A DNA stretch of 64,000 nucleotides from contig NZ_JBIQVZ010000001.1 in assembly GCF_044335535.1 (NCBI RefSeq), positions 682,001-746,000 of the forward strand. Direction: 5' to 3'. Made by a program: the position numbers and the translations under genes. This document shows positions 35,706 through 43,849 of this stretch, one piece after another; positions within the stretch are counted from its first letter, which is position 1; every line of letters begins with the position of its first letter. Source of the stretch: Mariniflexile sp044335535 (lineage in GTDB: Bacteria > Bacteroidota > Bacteroidia > Flavobacteriales > Flavobacteriaceae). A model generated the notes under the pieces. It did not search any database and was not told the DNA's origin. It was given only the letters and a program-made list of their open reading frames with translations.

Positions 35706-36731
35706 CTATTTATTTCCCCTTACTTTTTGTTCCCAATTCCATGCAGAACGCATCGCATCATCTAACGATAATTTTGTTTTCCAACCCAATTCATCGTTTG
35801 CCTTTGTAGTATCGGCATAAGCTGAAATGATATCACCTTCTCTTCTGCCTACAATTTTATAATTCAGCTTTTTGCCTGAAACTTTTTCAAAAGATTTCAC
35901 AACTTCCAGCACCGAGCTTCCTTTTCCTGTTCCAAGATTAAACGTTTCATAATTAGATTTGTTTTTGTTTTTCAACAAACGACCCAGAGCTACTACGTGG
36001 GCTTTGGCTAAATCGACCACATGAATGTAATCGCGAATGCAAGTACCATCTGGCGTTGGATAATCGTCTCCAAAAATAGAAAGTTCTTGGCGTAAGCCTA
36101 TCGCTGTTTGCGTAATAAATGGCACTAAATTTTGCGGAACGCCAATTGGTAATTCACCAATATTAACCGACTCGTGTGCCCCTACCGGATTAAAATAACG
36201 TAACGCAATCGCTTTAAGACTTGGTGTTACTTTGCAGGTGTCGCTAATAATTTCCTCACCAATTTGTTTGGTATTTCCATAAGGCGATTCTGCTTGTTTT
36301 ACTGGTGCGTTTTCGGTGATTGGCAATTCGTCTGCTTGCCCGTAAACCGTACAAGACGAGCTAAAAATAAAACTAGTTTCTGGTAGTTTTTTTAATTCTT
36401 TAAGAATATAAACCAGAGTGCTAATATTGTTTTCATAATATAATAATGGTTCTTTTACACTTTCACCTACCGCTTTACTGGCAGCAAAATGAATAACACC
36501 TTTTATATCGTTATGCTTTGCAAAAAACGCTTCTACACCTGCTTTATCTTTTAAATCAAGTTTTTCAAAAAGTGGTTTTTTTCCAGTAATGGCTGTAATA
36601 CCGTCTAATACGCTTATTGATGAGTTTGATAAGTCGTCAATAATAACAACTTCGTAACCTTCGTTTTGTAATTCTACAACGGTATGCGAGCCAATAAAGC
36701 CCAAACCGCCAGTAACTAATATTTTATCCAT
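35706..36731 (-). CDS. galE: UDP-glucose 4-epimerase
   Basis: 341 residues of the extended SDR family. NAD loop 'GGLGFIGSHTVVEL' (~8-21), catalytic Ser/Tyr/Lys in 'SSSCTVYG' and 'SPYGNTKQIGEE' (~150-160), and 'RYFNPVGAH' as in GalE. It interconverts UDP-glucose and UDP-galactose for surface polysaccharides or galactose use; a GH36 alpha-galactosidase is encoded further along. Its start overlaps the end of the upstream aminotransferase by 8 bp, so they form an operon. Confidence 0.92.
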   Translation of the reverse strand: MDKILVTGGLGFIGSHTVVELQNEGYEVVIIDDLSNSSISVLDGITAITGKKPLFEKLDLKDKAGVEAFFAKHNDIKGVIHFAASKAVGESVKEPLLYYENNISTLVYILKELKKLPETSFIFSSSCTVYGQADELPITENAPVKQAESPYGNTKQIGEEIISDTCKVTPSLKAIALRYFNPVGAHESVNIGELPIGVPQNLVPFITQTAIGLRQELSIFGDDYPTPDGTCIRDYIHVVDLAKAHVVALGRLLKNKNKSNYETFNLGTGKGSSVLEVVKSFEKVSGKKLNYKIVGRREGDIISAYADTTKANDELGWKTKLSLDDAMRSAWNWEQKVRGNK

Positions 36732-37857
36732 TTATAAAGTTTATAATTGTTGATGTAATAAATTCTATTTGTTCATCATCCAGTTCTGTATGCATTGGCA
36801 ATGAAATAACGTCTTTCACCAATTGATTGGTAACAGGAAAATCGGCTTCTTTATATCTTGAATCTGAATATGCCTTTTGTTTATGAAGCGGAATTGGGTA
36901 ATACACACCACAAGGAATCGATTTTTCATTTAAATGTTTCACCAAAGCGTCTCTATCTACACCTTTTACCCGTAATGTATATTGGTGGAAAACATGAGCG
37001 TCTTCACCTCCATTTCTATGGGGAGTTACGATACTTGAAATATTTTTAAAAGCGTTGTCATACTTATTGGCCGCTTCACGTCTTTTTTTGTTGTAAATAT
37101 CCAAGTGTGGCAATTTAGCATCTAAAACCGCAGCTTGAACACTATCCAAACGCGAATTTACACCAACCACATCATGATGGTAACGCTCGTACATGCCATG
37201 GTTTACAATACCTCGAATGGTATGAGCTAAAGCGTCATCGTTTGTAAAAATAGCACCACCATCACCATAGCAGCCTAAATTTTTTGATGGGAAAAATGAC
37301 GTGGATGCTACATGTCCTATGGTGCCTGCCTGTGCTTTTTTACCATCTTTAAACGTGTAATTTGCCCCAATAGCTTGGGCATTATCTTCAATTACATATA
37401 GATTATACGCTTTGGCAATTTCCATAATAGCCTCCATATTAGCACATTGTCCAAATAAATGAACGGGCACAATGGCTTTGGTTTTTGGTGTAATAGCCTT
37501 TTTAATGGCTTCAATATTAATATTGAAGTCATCTTCATTCACATCAACCAAAACGGGTGTTAGTTGCAATAAAGCAATAACTTCAACGGTTGCAGCAAAG
37601 GTGAAATCGGCAGTAATAACCTCATCACCGGGTTTTAAACCCAATCCCATCATAGCAATCTGTAACGCATCGGTTCCATTGGCACATGGAATGACATGTT
37701 TTACGCCTAAATAATGTTCTAAATTCTTTTGAAATTGATGAACTTTTGGGCCGTTTATAAATGTGGTGGTTTCTAAAACTTCTTGAATAGACGTATTTAC
37801 AAGGTCTTTAATGTCGTCATATTGACCTTTAAGGTCAACCATTTGAATTTTTTTCAT
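36724..37857 (-). CDS. DegT/DnrJ/EryC1 family sugar aminotransferase
   Basis: 377 residues. 'VHQFQKNLEHYLGVKHVIPCANGTDALQIAMMGLG' near the start, 'EDNAQAIGA' (PLP Asp, ~160) and the Schiff-base Lys in 'TSFFPSKNLGCYGDGGAI' (~190). Such enzymes transfer an amino group to a nucleotide-linked keto-sugar for O-antigen or other glycans. Operon with galE; the sugar product is not identifiable from this window. Confidence 0.9.
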   Translation of the reverse strand: MKKIQMVDLKGQYDDIKDLVNTSIQEVLETTTFINGPKVHQFQKNLEHYLGVKHVIPCANGTDALQIAMMGLGLKPGDEVITADFTFAATVEVIALLQLTPVLVDVNEDDFNINIEAIKKAITPKTKAIVPVHLFGQCANMEAIMEIAKAYNLYVIEDNAQAIGANYTFKDGKKAQAGTIGHVASTSFFPSKNLGCYGDGGAIFTNDDALAHTIRGIVNHGMYERYHHDVVGVNSRLDSVQAAVLDAKLPHLDIYNKKRREAANKYDNAFKNISSIVTPHRNGGEDAHVFHQYTLRVKGVDRDALVKHLNEKSIPCGVYYPIPLHKQKAYSDSRYKEADFPVTNQLVKDVISLPMHTELDDEQIEFITSTIINFING

Positions 37858-38010
37858 CTAAAAAAAAATATAACTATTATAGTATTTATAAACATGTATG
37901 GAAAAATCTTCTATACTATAATTTAATGAGCCACGAAATTACAAAATTAGTACACGGTAACCAATGAAATTATTTTAAAGAAATGTATTTTAGCGTCAAA
38001 TAAAAAAGAT

Positions 38011-39246
38011 TTGGGTTTTATTTACAATATTGGCATTCATGCAGCACATTTTGGTTTGAAATGCGTATCGTTATTTAACGAAAAAATCAAAACTGGTGTT
38101 ATTGGCAGACAAAACACTTTTAAAACTCTACATGACAATTTAAATCCAAACGACCAAACGCTTTGGTTTCATTGTGCTTCTTTAGGCGAATATGAACAAG
38201 GACTTCCCGTTTTTAAAGTTTTAAGAAGTCATTATAAAAATCATAAGATTGTACTTAGCTTTTTTTCGCCATCGGGTTATGACATTCGAAAAAACACACC
38301 CATTGCAGATATAGTGGTTTATTTGCCGTTGGACACCAAAGCAAATGCGAAACGTTTTTTAGATATTATAAACCCAGAGCTAACCATTTTTGTTAAGTAC
38401 GATATTTGGCCAAATTTTTTAGATGAACTAAAAAGAAGACAATTACGGGCTATTTTAATTTCGGCTGCATTTAGAGAAAATCAATCGTTCTTTAAGTTTT
38501 ATGGAAACCAATTAAGAAAGGCTTTATTTGCTTTCGAACATATTTTTACCCAAAACGAGCGTTCTAAAAATTTACTTGAATCCATAAACTATAAAAACGT
38601 TACCGTAACAGGCGACACGCGTTTTGATCGTGTTTCCAGCCAATTGGAAATTGATAATACTTTAGATTTTGTTGAAATTTTTAAACAGGACAAACTTTGC
38701 GTGGTTGCGGGTAGCACTTGGCCAGAAGACGACACATTGCTTATAAACTTCATTAATTCGGAAGCTTCAAAAGATGTGAAATTTATTATTGCGCCTCATA
38801 ATATTAAGTCGAATCAAATAAAAAACATTCAAGAAAAACTAAGGGCTGAAAGTGTTCTATTTTCTGAAAAAGATAACAAACAACTTGAAACCGCACAGGT
38901 TTTTATTATTGACATCATTGGCATTCTTTCAAAAATTTACAGTTATGCAGATATTGCCTATGTTGGTGGCGCTATGGGAAACACAGGATTACATAATACT
39001 TTAGAACCTGCTGTTTTTGGAGTCCCTATTATTATTGGAAACCACCATGAAAAATTTCCAGAGGCCAAAGAAATGATTGATAATGCTGGGATGTTTTCTA
39101 TAGCAACCCAAGAAGCATTTGATTCTATTCTAAAGGAACTAATTCAAAACACCGAAAAACGTACACTTTCGGGAAACAACAATTTACAATACATTAAAAA
39201 GAACAAGGGAGCCGTTACTACAATAGTACGGTATTTGGGTTTTTAG
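38011..39246 (+). CDS. waaA: 3-deoxy-D-manno-octulosonic acid (KDO) transferase
   Basis: 411 residues. 'DQTLWFHCASLGEYEQGLPV' (~50-69) includes the catalytic Glu region of the glycosyltransferase N-terminal domain, and 'YVGGAMGNTGLHNTLEPAVFGVPIIIG' (~315-341) is the GT30 donor site. It adds KDO to lipid A precursor at the inner membrane. No ATG is near the N-terminus; the TTG at 38011 gives the expected family start 'MGFIYNIGIHAAHFG', so a TTG start is chosen. Confidence 0.92.
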   Translation: MGFIYNIGIHAAHFGLKCVSLFNEKIKTGVIGRQNTFKTLHDNLNPNDQTLWFHCASLGEYEQGLPVFKVLRSHYKNHKIVLSFFSPSGYDIRKNTPIADIVVYLPLDTKANAKRFLDIINPELTIFVKYDIWPNFLDELKRRQLRAILISAAFRENQSFFKFYGNQLRKALFAFEHIFTQNERSKNLLESINYKNVTVTGDTRFDRVSSQLEIDNTLDFVEIFKQDKLCVVAGSTWPEDDTLLINFINSEASKDVKFIIAPHNIKSNQIKNIQEKLRAESVLFSEKDNKQLETAQVFIIDIIGILSKIYSYADIAYVGGAMGNTGLHNTLEPAVFGVPIIIGNHHEKFPEAKEMIDNAGMFSIATQEAFDSILKELIQNTEKRTLSGNNNLQYIKKNKGAVTTIVRYLGF

Positions 39247-39253
39247 TTTTATT

Positions 39254-39348
39254 TTCTTCTGTTTACAATTATTTTTTAATTGTCAGATGGAACTCCCTTT
39301 ATAATCATCCTCGTATGTGTGAATGTGGTTCTCATGGATGTTTCATAA
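39254..39348. repeat. Conserved ~90-bp leader repeat, copy 1 (orphan)
   Basis: Read on the minus strand it matches the 5' leaders of GH10 (43665-43829) and the SSS symporter (53993-54084). Distal part: GGAACTCCC and GGATGTTTC arms with TAATCATCC and TCTCATGG between; proximal part: CTGTTTACAATTATTTTTTAATTGTCA. Here no start codon follows (the AACAGATG of the others reads AACAGAAG), so the leader has no gene. It lies next to the GH10 fragment, which runs the other way. Confidence 0.65.
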
Positions 39349-39395
39349 TACAAGCCAACTTCTATTAACAAACTACATACTAAAAATATATAACT

Positions 39396-39958
39396 ATGAA
39401 GTTTCTTTCTATATAAAATCCGAATTAGCTAGACAGTATGGCAATGCAATAGACAAACTGTTTATTAATGATTATAATCTAGAATCCAGCCTAGCTAAGT
39501 GCGATGGCTTAATAGAGTATGTAACCTATATTGAAAACCAAGGTGCTACTGTTGATGGTATTGGAACACAAATGCATATTTCGCTAAATAACGACAAAGA
39601 TAAAATTGTTGAAATGTTCCAAAAGTTAGCAGCTAGTGGAAAACTAATCAAAATTTCCGAATTAGATGTTAGATTGGGTACTAACGCACCTACAAACGAA
39701 CAAATGGCACAACAATCGGAGATATATCAATTTGTGATTGACAAATACAAAGAAATCATACCTGCTATTCAACAGTATGGTATTACTATTTGGGGTATTT
39801 CAGATAATGAAAAAGAACACGAGTTTTGGTTGCCTGATGAATCTCCTAACCTGTGGAATGCAAACTACCAACGTAAACATGCTTACAAGGGTGTAGCTGA
39901 TGGGTTAGCAGGACGCGATGTAAGTGAAGATTTCTCTGGAGAACTTATTATAGATTAA
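39396..39958 (+). pseudogene. Truncated GH10 endo-1,4-beta-xylanase
   Basis: From about 39419 the sequence codes for the C-terminal half of a GH10 xylanase: 'KLFINDYNLESS' (strand 4), 'IENQGATVDGIGTQMHIS', the nucleophile Glu in 'KISELDVRLG', and 'ITIWGISDNEKEHEFWLP'. The N-terminal half with the acid/base Glu is missing. Just upstream an ATG at 39396 opens 'MKFLSI' in another frame and stops at once; this may be the original signal-peptide start, joined out of frame by a deletion at ~39413. The longest frame (from 39323) would give an inactive 211-residue product. Confidence 0.85.
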
Positions 39959-39977
39959 CTTTTTTCAATAACAAATT

Positions 39978-40013
39978 AAAAACTCCCAACTACTTTGTAA
40001 TTGGGAGTTTTTT
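39978..40013. terminator. Bidirectional terminator after the GH10 remnant
   Basis: AAAACTCCCAA and TTGGGAGTTTT arms with an 11-base loop, bounded by A- and T-runs; it also serves the convergent GH43 gene. Confidence 0.85.
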
Positions 40014-40047
40014 ATAATATAACTTTTTGCTTACCTATAAACGGATT

Positions 40048-41064
40048 TTAATTATAAGGATTTAACGTATTTATAGTGCCATCTTCATTATAAGTTATCT
40101 CAGAAACCTTAATAGACCTTAAATGCGTCACACCTTGAGATAAGCTAGAATCATGGTAAAACAAATACCACTTGCCTTCTACCTCACAAATTGAGTGATG
40201 GGACGTCCAACCTATTACAGGGTTTAAAATGCGTCCTTTATACATAAATGGTCCATAAGGACAATCGCCTATGGCATAACAGATAAAATGCGTATCTCCA
40301 GTAGAATAGGAAAAATAATATTTACCTTTATATTTATGCACCCATGACGCCTCAAAAAAACGACGTTCATTATCACCCTCTAAAAGAAGATTTCCTTTTT
40401 CATCAAGGATTTTAATTTCCTTAGGTGCTTCAGAAAACTGTAACATATCCTCTGTAAGTTTTGCTACAATAGGTAATAAAGCAGGCTCATTTGGCTTAGG
40501 AAGTTCATTAGCTTCGTTATAAATATTGTTCCGGTACTTTTGAAGTTGTCCGCCCCAAATTCCCCCAAAATATATGTAATAACTACCATCTTCATCTTCA
40601 AAAACGGCTGGATCTATACTATAACTGCCTACTATAGGGTTTGGTTCTGCTTTAAATGGCCCCATAGGAAAATCACTTATTGCAACGCCTATTTGAAAAA
40701 TCCCTTCTTTATTCTTAGCAGGAAAAAACAAATAGTATTTCCCGTTTTTATGAGCGGCATCAGGTGCCCACATTTGTCTTTCTGCCCAAGGCACATCATC
40801 TACGTGTAATGCAACACCGTTATCAACTGCTTTGGCATTTATAGTATCCATGGATATCACATGATAATCTTCCATTCCAAAATGGTCTCCGTTATCATTA
40901 AAAGGAACACCCGCATCTATGTCATGAGAAGGATATATATATATCTTGTTATTAAAAACATGGGCAGATGGATCGGCAGTATATATATGGGATACCAAAG
41001 GCTGAGAGATGGCATTTTTACTTAAACTTTCAAAATCAATATGTTCTGTACTTTTATCTGGCAT
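40048..41064 (-). CDS. GH43 family beta-xylosidase / alpha-L-arabinofuranosidase
   Basis: About 338 residues from the ATG at 41064 ('MPDKSTEHIDFES'); a TTG at 41097 in the same frame would overlap the symporter gene and is less likely. The five-bladed propeller of GH43 begins 'HIYTADPSAHVFNNKIYIYPSHD', with the base Asp in TADPSAH, later 'YSIDPAVFEDEDGSYYIYFGG' (second Asp) and 'FFEASWVHKYKGKYYFSYS' (acid Glu). No signal peptide, so it acts on imported oligosaccharides in the cytoplasm. Follows the symporter by 19 bp. Confidence 0.88.
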   Translation of the reverse strand: MPDKSTEHIDFESLSKNAISQPLVSHIYTADPSAHVFNNKIYIYPSHDIDAGVPFNDNGDHFGMEDYHVISMDTINAKAVDNGVALHVDDVPWAERQMWAPDAAHKNGKYYLFFPAKNKEGIFQIGVAISDFPMGPFKAEPNPIVGSYSIDPAVFEDEDGSYYIYFGGIWGGQLQKYRNNIYNEANELPKPNEPALLPIVAKLTEDMLQFSEAPKEIKILDEKGNLLLEGDNERRFFEASWVHKYKGKYYFSYSTGDTHFICYAIGDCPYGPFMYKGRILNPVIGWTSHHSICEVEGKWYLFYHDSSLSQGVTHLRSIKVSEITYNEDGTINTLNPYN

Positions 41065-41083
41065 TATAATATTTTTATATTTG

Positions 41084-42529
41084 TTATTTAACGACAATTA
41101 ATCTTCTTTCCTTTAAATCAGATTCTAATTCAATCTCCATTTTTTTATTAATTTCATAGAAAAACAATAACCCAACACCAATCAAAAATGGGATAGAAGG
41201 AAAAACACTGACCAATAATTTAATGCCGTTAATGGCGGAATCAGGCTGTTCTAGTGAATTGGGTACATACTTAAAAAAACCTAAAAACCATGTAGTTAAA
41301 GCACCCCCAATACTTAAACCCGCTTTTAAACCTACCATCATGGCAGAAAATATGATGGCTGTTGCTCGACGGTTATTTTTCCATTCCGAATAATCGGCTA
41401 CATCAGCAATCATGGCCCAAAGAATTGGGATAGTGATTCCGTAGAAAAACCCATGAAATATTTGAGATACGAACATGAGTGTTATTGATGTTGATGGAAA
41501 AAAATAAAAGGCAAGAATAAACAAAGTTGAAATAAAAAGGAATGTTGCAAACACGTCTCTTTTGCCATATGTATCAGCGAGTTTTTTAGACAACGTAATT
41601 CCTACTATCATAAAAATGATGCCACCAGCATTAAATAATCCAAATCCCGCAGAAATTGGGTCTTCTCCAAAATGATCCATCCCTATTGATAATAGAAAAT
41701 CTAAAATGGGCTGAATAACCATGGCTAGTTGTTTTCTGTCTACATAGTTCTCAAAATAATAAACATAAGCACCACCTTTCATGGCTAGTGTCACAAACAC
41801 AAGCATAGTAAGTGATAGCATAATTAGCCACGGTTTATTTTTGACTAAATCGCTTAAATCTTCTTTAATACTTGATTTTTGTTCAGGTTTTGGAACAACA
41901 CGTTCTTTTGTTGTTAAAAAGGTTATAATTAGCATAATAGTACCAACAATGGCCAATACAGTCATTACTTTTTCTATTCCTATGGCTTTATCGCCACCTC
42001 CTGCACTTTTTATAATCCCTAGCATAAATACTTGCACAAAAAATTGAGCAAACATAACAGCTACAAATCTATAAGATGACAAACTGTTTCTTTCTGCCAT
42101 ATTACCTGTAATAACACCACTAAGTGCCGAATAAGGGAGGTTGTTTGCAGCATACAATATCAATAATAGTGTATAAGTTACTACGGCATATATAACTTTA
42201 CCTTTATACGAAAAATCAGGTGTAGAAAATGCCAAAATAGCAACAATGCCAAGTGGTACTGCTGTCCACAAAATCCAAGGACGAAACTTTCCCCATCTTG
42301 TATTTGTTCTATCGGCAATGGCTCCTACAATTGGGTTAAAGATAAAGGCTGCCACCAATCCAACGACTAGCATAATTATGGATGAATGTGTCGGAGATAA
42401 TCCATATATGTCTGTATAAAAATAAGCCAAATACGTTATCAACGTTTGAAATACCAAGTTTGCAGCAAGGTCACCTAAACTATATCCTATCTTTTCCTTG
42501 ATGGATAATTTTTGCGAAATGAAATTCAT
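41084..42529 (-). CDS. Glycoside-pentoside-hexuronide (GPH) family sugar:cation symporter
   Basis: 481 residues with about 12 membrane segments. 'SIKEKIGYSLGDLAANLVFQTLITYLAYFYTDIYGL' at the start and 'GAIADRTNTRWGKFRPWILW' (~70-89) are hallmarks of the GPH/MelB-XylP group. Between GH10 and GH43 genes it is likely to import xylo-oligosaccharides or aldouronic products across the inner membrane. Gap to the GH10 gene is 16 bp. Confidence 0.9.
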   Translation of the reverse strand: MNFISQKLSIKEKIGYSLGDLAANLVFQTLITYLAYFYTDIYGLSPTHSSIIMLVVGLVAAFIFNPIVGAIADRTNTRWGKFRPWILWTAVPLGIVAILAFSTPDFSYKGKVIYAVVTYTLLLILYAANNLPYSALSGVITGNMAERNSLSSYRFVAVMFAQFFVQVFMLGIIKSAGGGDKAIGIEKVMTVLAIVGTIMLIITFLTTKERVVPKPEQKSSIKEDLSDLVKNKPWLIMLSLTMLVFVTLAMKGGAYVYYFENYVDRKQLAMVIQPILDFLLSIGMDHFGEDPISAGFGLFNAGGIIFMIVGITLSKKLADTYGKRDVFATFLFISTLFILAFYFFPSTSITLMFVSQIFHGFFYGITIPILWAMIADVADYSEWKNNRRATAIIFSAMMVGLKAGLSIGGALTTWFLGFFKYVPNSLEQPDSAINGIKLLVSVFPSIPFLIGVGLLFFYEINKKMEIELESDLKERRLIVVK

Positions 42530-42545
42530 TAGTTATTATATATTT

Positions 42546-43664
42546 TTAGTTGGATCTTTGTTTTAATTTTAAAGCAATAATGCTATCATAAGCTGCTTTA
42601 GGCTTCAATTCCCTATCGAAAAGTAACGGGTAGTTTGTTCTTCCTTTTATTGGCCAATCGTTAAGCCAAGATTGCCCATCGTTTACACCCCAAAAGGTTA
42701 CTCTACCAATTTTATCTTGATGCTTTAAGAATAGTTTAAATATATCTTGATATCGTTTTGCGAATTTTGTTTGAATGGAATCCGGTAAATTTTCAGGATA
42801 AGGATTCATTTTTTTGCTACTTTCAAAGTTTTGGTTCACATCGGCACCAACCAAATCCCATGGACTTGGCAATACATTTATATCCAGTTCTGTAATAGCC
42901 ACTTTGACACCTAAAGAGGCATAGTCTAAAATGCTTTTTTCAATGTCTTCAATACTTGGTTTTTCTAAACCCCAGTGACCTTGCATCCCTATGCCATCTA
43001 CTTTTATTCCTTTTTCTTGTATACGTTTTATCATTCTAATAGCCCCATTTCTCTTTTCTTCATGGGTCATATTATAATCGTTATAATACAACTCTGTATT
43101 CGCATCTGCTTCAAACGCAAATTTGAATGCCATTGGTAAATAGTCTTCACCTAAAACATCCAAAAAAACAGTTTTTCTTAAAGTGCCATCTTCATTTAAA
43201 GCTTCATTTACAACATCCCAAGAATTTATTTTCCCTTTGTACCTACCTACAATAGTTTTTATATGATGTTCTATAGCATTGGCTAGTTCTGTACTATCTT
43301 TTATTTCTGTAAACCAAGGAGCTAATTGACTGTGCCATATTAAGGTATGGCCGTGAATGAACATGTTATTTTTTTCTCCTAAAGCGACAAACTTGTCGGT
43401 TAATTTAAAATCAAAGCTGGCTTTTGCTGGATGAATAAACATTGATTTCATGATGTTTTCGGCGGTTATGCTATTAAATTCTTTTGAAATTAATGCAGTA
43501 ACAACAGGGTTTTCCTCCTCTATTTGACTTTCGTTCATTGCGGTTCCTATATAGAAATTGTCTTTTAAAGTACTTTTAAGAGAATTTACCGGCTTAATCT
43601 CATTTATATCTTTACAGTTTACTATTAAAAGTAATATAGCCATAACATATGCATAGTTTTTCAT
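42546..43664 (-). CDS. GH10 endo-1,4-beta-xylanase (lipoprotein)
   Basis: 372 residues. Lipoprotein signal ('ILLLIVNCKD'), then a complete GH10 barrel: 'FNSITAENIMKSMFIHP', 'IHGHTLIWHSQLAPWF', acid/base Glu in 'SWDVVNEALNEDG' (~150), nucleophile Glu in 'VAITELDINVLP' (~250), and 'VTFWGVNDGQSWLNDWP'. It cuts xylan or long xylo-oligosaccharides, anchored in the periplasm or on the surface. First gene of the GH10-GPH-GH43 unit. Its leader contains the conserved repeat, interrupted by a ~73-bp insertion. Confidence 0.95.
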   Translation of the reverse strand: MKNYAYVMAILLLIVNCKDINEIKPVNSLKSTLKDNFYIGTAMNESQIEEENPVVTALISKEFNSITAENIMKSMFIHPAKASFDFKLTDKFVALGEKNNMFIHGHTLIWHSQLAPWFTEIKDSTELANAIEHHIKTIVGRYKGKINSWDVVNEALNEDGTLRKTVFLDVLGEDYLPMAFKFAFEADANTELYYNDYNMTHEEKRNGAIRMIKRIQEKGIKVDGIGMQGHWGLEKPSIEDIEKSILDYASLGVKVAITELDINVLPSPWDLVGADVNQNFESSKKMNPYPENLPDSIQTKFAKRYQDIFKLFLKHQDKIGRVTFWGVNDGQSWLNDWPIKGRTNYPLLFDRELKPKAAYDSIIALKLKQRSN

Positions 43665-43829
43665 CTGTTTTAATTTATTGTTTTAATTTGGTCATGCTTC
43701 GACAAGCTTCACTTGCTAACTTCGCTACAAAATATATTTTGCATCTCGCCAATGCTCAGCACAGACTTGGAACACCCTAACTAATCATCCTTATGTGTGT
43801 GAATACAATTCTCATGGGTGTTTCATATT
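43665..43829 (-). repeat. Conserved leader repeat, copy 2 (upstream of GH10), split by an inserted repeat
   Basis: Proximal part 43665-43694 (CTGTTTTAATTTATTGTTTT, then AATTTGGTCAT) and distal part 43768-43829 (GGAACACCC ... GGGTGTTTC arms, 37 bases between) match copy 3 at 53993-54084. Between them, 43695-43767 is an extra REP-like segment (GCTTCGACAAGCTTCACTTG ... CTCAGCACAG) absent from copies 1 and 3. Confidence 0.7.
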
Positions 43830-43849
43830 TATTTATTTTATTTCACTAA

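Noticed and set aside
41065..41097. TTG start extending GH43 by 11 residues
   Set aside because: It would overlap the symporter gene, adds unconserved residues, and an ATG at 41064 gives the normal start.
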